Below, one piece after another: positions 7,948-15,405 of a stretch of DNA of 64,000 bases (position 1 is its first letter; the number at the start of each line of letters is the position of its first letter). Both the position numbers and the translations under genes were made by a program. The stretch comes from Leuconostoc rapi (GTDB lineage: Bacteria; Bacillota; Bacilli; Lactobacillales; Lactobacillaceae). The notes under the pieces were generated by a model that was given only the letters and a program-made list of their open reading frames with translations, was not told the DNA's origin and did no database searches. The DNA lies in NCBI RefSeq assembly GCF_016908715.1, contig NZ_JAFBEK010000001.1, positions 1 through 64,000 of the forward strand, written 5' to 3'.

Positions 7948-8736
7948 ATGTCAAAATTCAAAACAAACGATGATGTTAAGTTAGATTACAATGTGTATGG
8001 TGAAGGGCAACCTGTTATAATGGTTGCTGGATATTCTGGCAATCAAGCAACATGGGCGCCTGAAATTGACCCTTTTGTAGCATCAGGATTACAGGTCATT
8101 ACGTATGACCGACGAAACCATGGAGAAAGTGATATTGTTGATTATGGCATGCGTATATCACGTCATGGACAGGATTTAGCGGAATTAATAACGTTTCTAG
8201 GTATCGAAAAACCTATATTAGTTGGTCACTCCATGGGAGCTAGTACAATTTGGGCTTACGAATCGCTATATGGGGATGACAACTTGCGTGCTGTTGTTAC
8301 AGAGGATCAGATACCCAAGATGTTACGTGATGATAGTTGGCCTTTTGGTCTTTTTAACGCCGATCAGCATCATTTCTTTGAGGCGATAGAGGCGCTACCG
8401 CGCACTAAGCTAACACGTGCCAAAATATCTACTGATATTAAACGTGAGATTGGCAAAGCATATCATCCTTTTGATTTTAGTTATAATGAGCCATTGTTGA
8501 TAGACAGTTTGATGCAGGACTGGCGTGATGTTGTTAGACGTGAACATATACCACATTTGTTTATTGCTGGCAGTCAATCTTCGTTATGGTCATCTGACCA
8601 TGCACAGGCGGTGGCCGAAATGAGTTCTCTTGGTTATAGCCATATTGTGTCTGGCGCAGGGCATATACCACATATTGAGATGCCAGATGAATTTAATCAG
8701 GTTGTCCTAGAGTTTATTTCCGAATTAATCAGATAA
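7948..8736 (+). CDS. Alpha/beta-hydrolase
   Basis: 262 aa single-domain alpha/beta-hydrolase of unknown substrate. The nucleophile elbow is GHSMGAS (S95), an oxyanion-side segment MVAGYSGNQATW lies at about 25-36, and the catalytic histidine is in SGAGHIPHIEMP near residue 242; the acid is probably D62 region or an aspartate/serine-rich loop near SLWSSDHA (about 215). It resembles the arylesterase/haloperoxidase-like group. It has its own short gap after the pdh terminator, and the ribosome site AGGTTGGTGA is modest. No neighbour suggests a pathway. Confidence 0.8.
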   Translation: MSKFKTNDDVKLDYNVYGEGQPVIMVAGYSGNQATWAPEIDPFVASGLQVITYDRRNHGESDIVDYGMRISRHGQDLAELITFLGIEKPILVGHSMGASTIWAYESLYGDDNLRAVVTEDQIPKMLRDDSWPFGLFNADQHHFFEAIEALPRTKLTRAKISTDIKREIGKAYHPFDFSYNEPLLIDSLMQDWRDVVRREHIPHLFIAGSQSSLWSSDHAQAVAEMSSLGYSHIVSGAGHIPHIEMPDEFNQVVLEFISELIR

Positions 8737-8808
8737 CACAGGTCGATTTTTTTATATGAAGGATTGATTCAAGCAAATTATAATTCGTTTTTTATAAAAG
8801 CAATACAA

Positions 8809-8851
8809 AAAATCCTGGTAAAATCTCAATTTGAGATTTTACTAGGATTTT
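8809..8851. terminator. Bidirectional terminator
   Basis: Nearly perfect hairpin, AAAATCCT and TAAAATCTCAA against TTTGAGATTTTA and AGGATTTT, between two convergent genes. Confidence 0.85.
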
Positions 8852-8877
8852 AATTTTTTTAAATAACGACCCATTTT

Positions 8878-9060
8878 TTAAAAACGTGATTGGTGAGCAG
8901 CCACACTACGACGGATAGCTTGTTTTGATACTTCTTCATGATGTGCTTCGCTTTTTTGTGCTGGCTTGACAACAGTGTGGCGGTAGCTGAGTGCAGTAGT
9001 TGCAGCCACTGCGGCTGAACTCAAAATTCCAACGATGACACCTGATTTGAATGATTTCAT
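8878..9060 (-). CDS. Small membrane protein, DUF3042 family
   Basis: 60 aa from the ATG at 9060 (an upstream in-frame GTG at 9072 is possible). One membrane helix (about 6-27, SGVIVGILSSAAVAATTALSY) followed by a charged, His- and Lys-rich tail that should lie in the cytoplasm. The pattern, with TVVKP after the helix, fits the DUF3042 family, which occurs in Lactobacillales and is often found beside glpQ/miaA as here. The function is not known. The ribosome site GAAGTGG is weak. A promoter with -35 TTTACA and -10 GATAAT precedes it. Confidence 0.75.
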   Translation of the reverse strand: MKSFKSGVIVGILSSAAVAATTALSYRHTVVKPAQKSEAHHEEVSKQAIRRSVAAHQSRF

Positions 9061-9098
9061 AATATTAACCACTTCTTTCTTAAGTTTTCTTAAACTCT

Positions 9099-9127
9099 AT
9101 TATCAACTATTTTGACGCATTTGTAAA
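9099..9127 (-). promoter_or_regulatory. Promoter of the DUF3042 gene
   Basis: On the minus strand, TTTACA (9127-9122) and GATAAT (9104-9099) are separated by 17 bases. It overlaps the region used by the divergent glpQ promoter. Confidence 0.6.
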
Positions 9128-9142
9128 TGAATTTAGTATAAT
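9112..9142 (+). promoter_or_regulatory. Promoter of glpQ-miaA, probably giving a leaderless mRNA
   Basis: TTGACG (9112-9117) and TATAAT (9137-9142), spacer 19. The -10 ends only six bases before the glpQ ATG, so transcription should begin at or next to the start codon. Confidence 0.6.
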
Positions 9143-9148
9143 AAACTT

Positions 9149-9904
9149 ATGACAAGTAAAACACAAATTATTGCACATCGAGGATACCGTGTCGTAGCCC
9201 CAGAAAATACATTACCAGCATTTGAAGCAGCCTTGGCCTATCAACCAGATATGCTTGAGATGGATGTCCATCGCACTAAAGATGGACACCTTGTGGTGAT
9301 TCATGATGAAAAAGTTGATCGAACGACAAATGGTATAGGGTATGTTAAAGATTTAACATTAGCTGAACTTAAAATGCTTGACGCGGGCAGCTACAAAGAG
9401 CCGAAAATGCCAGGTGTACGGATACCAACTTTTGATGAGTTTTTATCATTTTTACAGCGTGTGGATTTTTCCAAAACACTTATTTTAGAAATTAAGACGG
9501 ATCATGTTGATTATCCAGGCATTGAGCAAGATATTCTTGACAGTGTTGCCCATTATCAGCCCAAATATCACATTTTGTATCAGAGTTTTAATTTAGATAC
9601 TTTAAAAAAAATCCGTCGGTTACAAACAGATGCAGATATTGCTGCTTTGGTTTTTTGGCCTACACCCAAAGTTTATTGGTTAAAATGGCGTGGTATTTTT
9701 GATTATATACACCTCGATATTCGTTTATTGAAAAAAAGAGGCCATTTTTTTTGGCGTCCAAAACAACACATGAGGACTTGGACAGTTGATAATGAAGCTG
9801 ATATGCGGCGTGTATTCAAAGCTGGTTTAAGGGGGATTATCACAAATCAAGTGGCATTGGCAACAAGAATACGATCGGAAATACAAGGTGAGAATCATGA
9901 CTAA
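9149..9904 (+). CDS. glpQ: Glycerophosphodiester phosphodiesterase
   Basis: 251 aa TIM-barrel GDPD enzyme without signal peptide, so cytoplasmic; it hydrolyses glycerophosphodiesters to glycerol 3-phosphate and an alcohol. Seen: AHRGYRVVAPENTLPAF (catalytic H with R and the EN pair), EMDVHRTKDGHLVVIHD with the metal ligands E and D and the second catalytic H, and LEIKTD (third acidic site). The ATG at 9149 is fixed because the family motif starts only a few residues later; it has no ribosome site and TATAAT ends six bases before it. It overlaps miaA by eight bases, ATGACTAA. Confidence 0.9.
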   Translation: MTSKTQIIAHRGYRVVAPENTLPAFEAALAYQPDMLEMDVHRTKDGHLVVIHDEKVDRTTNGIGYVKDLTLAELKMLDAGSYKEPKMPGVRIPTFDEFLSFLQRVDFSKTLILEIKTDHVDYPGIEQDILDSVAHYQPKYHILYQSFNLDTLKKIRRLQTDADIAALVFWPTPKVYWLKWRGIFDYIHLDIRLLKKRGHFFWRPKQHMRTWTVDNEADMRRVFKAGLRGIITNQVALATRIRSEIQGENHD

Positions 9905-10787
9905 AATTGTTGTTATTGCAGGACCGACAGCATCTGGTAAAAGTAGTTTAGCTATTGATATGGCTCAGAGGTTCGATGGTGAAATCATTTCAGCAGACGC
10001 CATGCAAATTTATCGTGAGTTAGATATTGGTACAGCCAAAGTTACAGATGAAGAACGCGAGTTAGTGCCACATCATCTAATTGACATTGTAAATATGACA
10101 GATCAATTTTCTGTCGCTGAGTTTGTTAAACAAGCAGATAACGTGATTGCAGATATTATTTCTCGTGATAAGTTACCAATTGTTGCAGGCGGTACTGGAT
10201 TTTATATAAAAGCATTGCTTGGCCAACAGCCACTCGATTTTGTTGCAAGTGATGAGCAAGAAGTTGCTGTATTAAAGCAACGTGAGTTAGATGATTTAAT
10301 AGTTGAGTTACGAACACGCGACGAGAGATTAGCAAATAAAGTGGATCAACATAATAAGCAGCGAGTCATTCGCGCAATTCAAATTGCGCGTCATGGGGCA
10401 CATGACGTAGACCAGACGCGTCCTAAATACGATCCGTTAGTTGTTGGTATTGATTGGCCACGTGACATTTTATATGCGCGGATTAATTCACGCGCGCAAA
10501 TCATGATTGAGAATGGCTTGTTAACTGAAGCGCAATCGATTTTAGATGCTGGTGGTGAGAACATTCAAGCGGGTAAGGCGATTGGTTATAAAGAATTTTT
10601 TCCATACCTACAAGGCGAATTGCCATTAAAAGATGCCATATCTCAAATGCAACAAGATTCAAGACGCTATGCTAAACGGCAACTTACCTATCTTAGGCAT
10701 CAAATACCGGGATTAATTTGGATTGATGGTGCGCAAGCAGGGACAGAATTAGCAGCGCGTATTAAATATTGGGTATCAAAAAATTAA
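9897..10787 (+). CDS. miaA: tRNA dimethylallyltransferase
   Basis: 296 aa. It transfers a dimethylallyl group to A37 of tRNAs that read codons beginning with U. P-loop GPTASGKSSLA at residues 9-19, then ISADAMQIYRELDIGTAKV and GGTGFYIKALL, both classic MiaA motifs, plus the C-terminal QDSRRYAKRQLTYLRHQ. The start is the ATG at 9897 with AAGGTGAG upstream, coupled to glpQ; a GTG at 9888 would add three residues. Glucose and amino acid neighbours give no further information. Confidence 0.93.
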   Translation: MTKIVVIAGPTASGKSSLAIDMAQRFDGEIISADAMQIYRELDIGTAKVTDEERELVPHHLIDIVNMTDQFSVAEFVKQADNVIADIISRDKLPIVAGGTGFYIKALLGQQPLDFVASDEQEVAVLKQRELDDLIVELRTRDERLANKVDQHNKQRVIRAIQIARHGAHDVDQTRPKYDPLVVGIDWPRDILYARINSRAQIMIENGLLTEAQSILDAGGENIQAGKAIGYKEFFPYLQGELPLKDAISQMQQDSRRYAKRQLTYLRHQIPGLIWIDGAQAGTELAARIKYWVSKN

Positions 10788-10788
10788 T

Positions 10789-10989
10789 ATGAAAAAAATA
10801 TTTTTCAGAGAAACCATAGGCAGTATGGTTATGGCAATTGTATATTTTATAGGTATTTTTGTGTTTTCTTTGCTGTTTAAACAAAAGTTTAACTTTTATG
10901 ACACGATAATTGATAGTTTGATTTTTACAATTATTATGACCGTGTTGTCAATTGTAATCAATAGATATTTTTATTCTGATAGAAAATAA
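10789..10989 (+). CDS. Small two-helix membrane protein
   Basis: 66 aa, not recognised. Two hydrophobic segments (about 10-30 and 40-58), a basic start MKKIFFRE and a basic tail YFYSDRK, so both ends are probably cytoplasmic. It starts one base after the miaA stop without a clear ribosome site, so it may depend on translation of miaA. It ends before a strong terminator. The A/T-rich, low-complexity composition leaves some doubt that it is expressed. Confidence 0.5.
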   Translation: MKKIFFRETIGSMVMAIVYFIGIFVFSLLFKQKFNFYDTIIDSLIFTIIMTVLSIVINRYFYSDRK

Positions 10990-11021
10990 TGGTTGAGTAT
11001 AAAGAGTTATGCGATCTTAAC

Positions 11022-11068
11022 AAAAATAAGGACATTCATGTTTGATTATCACGGATGTCCTTATTTTT
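11022..11068. terminator. Bidirectional terminator between the miaA unit and the antiporter
   Basis: AAAATAAGGACAT (11023-11035) pairs with ATGTCCTTATTTT (from 11055), closed by A- and T-runs on both sides. Confidence 0.85.
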
Positions 11069-11081
11069 TATTGACGCAGCA

Positions 11082-13214
11082 TTATATCTCCAATGCGGTA
11101 TATTCGTCTGTAGCTAATTGTTCAGTTTGGTCTAATTGTAACATTTGCGCTTGATTAATTTCTTTGTAAAGTGCACTCGCCATCGGTTGGACAATCGTAC
11201 CTTCAGAAACACCTTGTTGCACAAAGTCATACTCATATTGGAATGCTTTAATGTAAAGTGCACTGCTAACGGGTACAGATTCGTGCTTGTAATCACGTTT
11301 TACGCGATTAAAGAAGTGATTCATTGTTTCGCGAACGAAATAAATGTGGTTATTATCACTTTGCTGGTCAGCAAGACGTTGACGTAATGTATCATCTAAA
11401 TAGGTGTCTGTGGCATGAGTCAGGTCGCTGTTGAGCGCTATGAGTTCATCACGTGTGTCAGTCCATTTTTTGATGTTGGCAGCAAATGTGGGATCAGTTT
11501 TTAATTTATTTTTTCGGAAACGATCGCGTTGCGCACGTGTAATAACGCCATTGGCAAGGTGCCAAGTTGATTCACGAGCATATCGACGTAATGTACGTTT
11601 AAGTTGATGTTTGAACGATTTCGTTTGCTTAGGACCATTGTTACGTGTGTGCTGTAAAATTTTAGCATATATATTAATGACGTTTGTGCTGTATCTTTTA
11701 GTGGTAGAGTCACTACGAATATACATTAGAGCAAAATCTTGTGTGTCCGCTAATAATTCAAGAAATTGCGGTGAAGCGTTTTTTCTATCATCCAGCATGA
11801 ATAATTTATTTTTTTGTGACTGAAGTTGTGTTGATAGTGTTTCACGCACATTATGATCTGATACATGGTCAAGAATTTTAAGTGAAGCGAAGTCTATCAT
11901 TTTATCACGTGTTTTGTTGATATCAATTGCTGTGTATGATTCGATTTTTGTAGGTAACTGTAATGGCAAGACAATGGCACTAACAAGCATACTAATTAAA
12001 ATGACTAAGGTTGCTACAATAATGAGTGTTTCTCGGTAAGGAAATGCATGACCTGCAATTTTGTAAGGTAAGGAAAAGGCCATAGCTAATGTGACAGTGC
12101 CATGAACACCACTAATAGCGAAAATACGAGCATAAAACTTATGTTGACTATTATTACGATCGCCAAAAAACAGTGCGAAGCTGCTTGGTTTATGATGATT
12201 TTGTTTATCATTACTGTCGCGCAGAGCCCAAATGTATCGCAAGATCAGCATGATGACATAAATCAGAACACTCAATGCTGTGAGTTGTAATGTACCAAAC
12301 ATACCAATTTTTGTGATTGATAGCCACACGCCAGGTAAAGAAACACCTAAAATCAGGAAAACAACAGCATTCAAAACATCTGCAATGGTCTGCCAAATCG
12401 TACGCGAGGTTAATTGCACAGTTGTCGAAGTCAAACGCAAGCGACTCGACTCCCAATTGTGCACCATGCCAGTGGCAATAACCGCCAAGATACCAGAAGT
12501 TCCTAAGTGTTCAGCTAGTAAGTAGACGGCGAATGGCGTTAGTAAACTAATGGGGATGATCGTTGTTTCCGGGTTTGATGCGCGCTGTTGTAAATTAACG
12601 CGTAATGCCACAATAAGTAAACCTAAAATGGTCCCAACAAGAACACCACCGATTGCTACAAATAAAAAATGTTCTAGCCCATGAACAACTGAAAATGTGC
12701 CTTGTGATAAAACTGATAGTGCTAAATCTAACATTACTAAACCAGTAGCATCATTAAAAAGTGATTCGAGCTCCAATGCTTCGCCAACACCCGCGGGCAT
12801 ATCAGTACCTGCTGTTAATGATTTGACGGCTACGGCATCAGTAGGTGTGACGATAGCAGCTAGTGTAATAGCTAGAGGTAGTGTCCAAGTGACTTCGATG
12901 TGGTTGGTAATAACACCCACAACAAGTGTTGTGACGACAGCTAAAACAACAGATAATAGCCAAATACCTTCGAACCGTTGTCTTATTTTGGCAAATGATT
13001 GTTTTTGACCGTCAATAAACATGATAGGAGCAATAATCATCAACATAAAAAACTCAGGTTCTAGTTCAAAATTTTTGAAAATGGGTGTAAAAGACATACC
13101 AATACCAACAGTAATTAAAATAAATGCCTCAGGTATTTTTGGAACAAACTCTTTAATGATATTGGTCGCAATGACACCAATCAAAAGTAAAGCTAGGGTG
13201 TATAAAGTACTCAT
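11082..13214 (-). CDS. Cation/proton antiporter, CPA1 (NhaP-type) family
   Basis: 710 aa from the ATG at 13214, which has AAGGAGTAAC right before it; a TTG five codons upstream is part of that ribosome site. Twelve or so membrane helices fill residues about 1-410, with the CPA1 signatures VTPTDAVAVKSL and LFNDATGLVMLDLALS that hold the ion-binding aspartates. A long soluble C-terminal part of about 290 residues, rich in Arg, Lys and Asp, follows and should be cytoplasmic and regulatory. It likely exports Na+ or K+ for protons to hold pH. It lies downstream of the LacI-type gene in the same direction with no terminator visible between. Confidence 0.88.
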   Translation of the reverse strand: MSTLYTLALLLIGVIATNIIKEFVPKIPEAFILITVGIGMSFTPIFKNFELEPEFFMLMIIAPIMFIDGQKQSFAKIRQRFEGIWLLSVVLAVVTTLVVGVITNHIEVTWTLPLAITLAAIVTPTDAVAVKSLTAGTDMPAGVGEALELESLFNDATGLVMLDLALSVLSQGTFSVVHGLEHFLFVAIGGVLVGTILGLLIVALRVNLQQRASNPETTIIPISLLTPFAVYLLAEHLGTSGILAVIATGMVHNWESSRLRLTSTTVQLTSRTIWQTIADVLNAVVFLILGVSLPGVWLSITKIGMFGTLQLTALSVLIYVIMLILRYIWALRDSNDKQNHHKPSSFALFFGDRNNSQHKFYARIFAISGVHGTVTLAMAFSLPYKIAGHAFPYRETLIIVATLVILISMLVSAIVLPLQLPTKIESYTAIDINKTRDKMIDFASLKILDHVSDHNVRETLSTQLQSQKNKLFMLDDRKNASPQFLELLADTQDFALMYIRSDSTTKRYSTNVINIYAKILQHTRNNGPKQTKSFKHQLKRTLRRYARESTWHLANGVITRAQRDRFRKNKLKTDPTFAANIKKWTDTRDELIALNSDLTHATDTYLDDTLRQRLADQQSDNNHIYFVRETMNHFFNRVKRDYKHESVPVSSALYIKAFQYEYDFVQQGVSEGTIVQPMASALYKEINQAQMLQLDQTEQLATDEYTALEI

Positions 13215-13287
13215 GTTACTCCTTGTCAATTATTATATGGTTTACTGGGTCAAAGTAATTAGCCGTGAGAAAATGTCTTTCAACCCA

Positions 13288-14274
13288 TCATAGGGAATCG
13301 CGTAATTGAAGTGTAGACGAGATTCGAATATTTTTTGGCAAAAGCGCATGTTCTGTCATAATCATATTTAATTTTTCGGCAGCAGTACGTCCAATTTCTT
13401 GAGGATTTTGTGAAATAGAGGTAATCTCTGGTGAGATCATATCTGCAAATTGGTCATCATCGTAGCCAATTAGTCCGATGTCCTCAGGTACACGTAACTG
13501 ATTTGTTTTTAAAAAGCGGACAGCAGACCATAGTACTTGACCATTAAGCGCAAAAATGGCTGTGCGATGATGATTAACTATGGTCGTTTTTAATTGGGAT
13601 TGCCAATTAAAATCATCAATTTCAATCAAGTGAACTGTTATTTGACTACCGGTTAAACCTGCTTTTAAGCCGTTATAGCGATTCATACGACTTGATACAC
13701 CAGTAATACGATTTGCTAAGACGATGACTGTATCATACTGTTTTGTCTTAAGTATTTTAGCGAGGTCAACTGATTTTTGAAAATTATCAGAGACAACGGC
13801 TGGCCAAGTAAAAGGTTCTGTGTAACGATCGACCTGTACTACTGGTGTTTTTTGATCGATTAAAAATTGATAATGATCGGGTTGATGAACTAAGGGTTGT
13901 AAAATAATGCCGTCTACTTGTTCTGTCATCATTTTCTCTAAATTACTTAATTCGCGATCAACGTTGTCATCAGCATCCATAATTAAAACTTGATAATGCG
14001 TGTTTTGAAAATAATCACCGATACCTTTTAGCAAACGAGAGGTGTACATATTAGAAATATCAGCAACAGAGACGCCAATTAAAAAAGAATTACGTGCTTT
14101 CAGGGCTTGTGCTTGCCTATTCGGACGATAATCGAGCTCGGCAATTGTTTGTTCAATACGAACCTTTGTCGTTTTTGACATATTGTCGAATTTATCATTT
14201 AAATAACGAGAAATTGTTGTTTTTGAAACGCCAGCTTTTGCAGCAATATCGTTAATTGTGATTTTTTTATCCAT
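13288..14274 (-). CDS. LacI-family repressor, probable regulator of the divergent kgu-like operon
   Basis: 328 aa from the ATG at 14274; seven upstream residues are open but would lie beyond the -10. Helix-turn-helix at the start (ITINDIAAKAGVSKTTISRYLN), hinge helix region (RPNRQAQALKARNS), then a periplasmic-binding-type effector domain (about 58-328). Genes of this type sense a sugar or sugar acid. It is divergent from the five-gene operon at 14386-18614, and an AAACCGGTTT palindrome between them is nearly the PtxS operator of Pseudomonas, whose PtxS is also a LacI-type repressor that senses 2-ketogluconate. There is no ribosome site; TATAAT ends six bases before the ATG, so the mRNA may be leaderless. 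Confidence 0.85.
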   Translation of the reverse strand: MDKKITINDIAAKAGVSKTTISRYLNDKFDNMSKTTKVRIEQTIAELDYRPNRQAQALKARNSFLIGVSVADISNMYTSRLLKGIGDYFQNTHYQVLIMDADDNVDRELSNLEKMMTEQVDGIILQPLVHQPDHYQFLIDQKTPVVQVDRYTEPFTWPAVVSDNFQKSVDLAKILKTKQYDTVIVLANRITGVSSRMNRYNGLKAGLTGSQITVHLIEIDDFNWQSQLKTTIVNHHRTAIFALNGQVLWSAVRFLKTNQLRVPEDIGLIGYDDDQFADMISPEITSISQNPQEIGRTAAEKLNMIMTEHALLPKNIRISSTLQLRDSL

Positions 14275-14308
14275 GAAGATATTATACGCCAAATTAAAAA
14301 TAAGGGCT

Positions 14309-14335
14309 TGACAAAAATCTGGAAGCGTTTACAAT
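14309..14335 (+). promoter_or_regulatory. Promoter of the kgu-like operon
   Basis: TTGACA (14309-14314) and TACAAT (14330-14335), spacer 15-16. A cre-like site covers the -10 and the repressor operator follows at once. Confidence 0.75.
14320..14333 (+). promoter_or_regulatory. cre-like site over the kgu promoter
   Basis: TGGAAGCGTTTACA fits the CcpA operator pattern and overlaps the -10, so CcpA would exclude RNA polymerase. Confidence 0.65.
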
Positions 14336-14342
14336 AGGTTTT

Positions 14343-14356
14343 GTAAACCGGTTTCC
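14343..14356 (+). promoter_or_regulatory. PtxS-like operator
   Basis: GTAAACCGGTTTCC has the perfect palindromic core AAACCGGTTT. The known PtxS box of Pseudomonas is TGAAACCGGTTTCA, which shares 11 consecutive bases. It lies just after the -10, suited to repression. Confidence 0.65.
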
Positions 14357-14370
14357 GAAAACGTTAAACC
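14357..14370 (+). promoter_or_regulatory. Third LacI-type half-palindromic site
   Basis: GAAAACGTTAAACC, centred on CG and abutting the PtxS-like operator, could be a second binding site for CcpA or for the local repressor. Confidence 0.4.
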
Positions 14371-14385
14371 AAAAGAGGATAAATG

Positions 14386-14643
14386 ATGACAAAAGAAAAA
14401 ATGAGTATTAATCCTGAGAAGTTTGCCTTACAGTTTATTGCGTCTGTCAATTTTGACTTTGATGAAACAGAACTTGAGAACATGGCGAAAAAAGAGTTAG
14501 CAGCTTATCTGTCTGCTTATTTTCTTGCTGAAAAATTTAATAAAATTGAAAGCAAAAATTTTGATAAATCACAATCACCTGATTTATCAGACTTAGGTTT
14601 TGATGCGTTATTGAAACATGTTGCAGATTTAAATCAATATTAA
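14386..14643 (+). CDS. Uncharacterised small protein, first gene of the kgu-like operon
   Basis: 85 aa from the ATG at 14386, preferred over the ATG at 14383 because GAGG (14375-14378) is then seven bases away. I do not recognise it. It is soluble, mixed-charge and helical in appearance, with a repeated acidic pattern in the middle (FDETELENMAKKELAAYLSA) and a C-terminal stretch LSDLGFDALLKHVADL. There is no cysteine pair, signal or membrane segment. Its place as the first gene behind the operators suggests a role tied to sugar-acid use, which is only inference. Confidence 0.75.
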   Translation: MTKEKMSINPEKFALQFIASVNFDFDETELENMAKKELAAYLSAYFLAEKFNKIESKNFDKSQSPDLSDLGFDALLKHVADLNQY

Positions 14644-14653
14644 GGAGTGTATC

Positions 14654-15397
14654 ATGAAAAAATCACAAATCGTTTTGAACCATTTAGTATTCGCATCCGA
14701 CCGTGAAAATGGTGAACAACAATTAGATATGTTAAAAAAAGTCGTTGGTTTTGGTATTGAATCTGCTGAATTACGGCGTGAATACTTTGACAACATCATT
14801 GCAGAAGCACCGGCAATATCAGCATATGCTAAAATGAAAAATCTACGTCTTTTTTACTCGGTACCTGATGACTTGTTTGTTAATCATCGCGTTAATCCAA
14901 AGTTGAGTCAATATTATGATGAGGCCATTCAGCTAGGTGTGACTGTCATCAAGTTCAATACGGGAGACTTTGATATTTTATTGCCAGAAGATATTGCGAC
15001 ATTAGAAAAATTATTGCAAATGGGGATTCAAACAAATATTGAAAACGACCAGACGCAGACATCTGGTAAAATGCGCGCCATTGAAAAATTTATGGTCGCA
15101 GCTCATGCCGCAAATCTTGCTATTGGTTATGTTTATGATATGGGGAATTGGCGATATGTAGGGGAAGACGAGATGACAGCAGCAAAACAATTATCATCAT
15201 ACGTTAAATATATTCATGTGAAAGATGATAGAGGTGCTGGGGATCAGTTAGTTACTGTGCCATTAAACGATGGGGATATTGCATGGCAAGAGATTCTGCA
15301 TATATTACCACAAAATGTTCCAGTGGCTATCGAGTATACCACTGAAAATGACCAGACGATTGTTGATGCGATTCAAGCACTTAAAGTGTTTAATTGA
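14654..15397 (+). CDS. kguE: Sugar phosphate isomerase/epimerase-like TIM-barrel protein (KguE-like)
   Basis: 247 aa, AP-endonuclease/xylose-isomerase-type TIM barrel. Seen: metal-ligand-like acidic residues in GIESAELRREYFD (about 35-47), QTNIENDQ (about 119-126), YDMGNW (about 158) and YIHVKDD (about 178-184), with IEYTTENDQ near the end. In Pseudomonas the kgu operon contains a homologous TIM-barrel gene, kguE, beside the 2-ketogluconate kinase and reductase; its exact reaction is not settled. AAGGAG stands six bases before the ATG. The operon context, rather than the fold, supports the name. Confidence 0.7.
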   Translation: MKKSQIVLNHLVFASDRENGEQQLDMLKKVVGFGIESAELRREYFDNIIAEAPAISAYAKMKNLRLFYSVPDDLFVNHRVNPKLSQYYDEAIQLGVTVIKFNTGDFDILLPEDIATLEKLLQMGIQTNIENDQTQTSGKMRAIEKFMVAAHAANLAIGYVYDMGNWRYVGEDEMTAAKQLSSYVKYIHVKDDRGAGDQLVTVPLNDGDIAWQEILHILPQNVPVAIEYTTENDQTIVDAIQALKVFN

Positions 15398-15405
15398 GGT
15401 ATATG

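Noticed and set aside
12697-13008. 103-residue plus-strand frame inside the antiporter gene
   Set aside because: Antisense shadow of membrane helices; no start signals.
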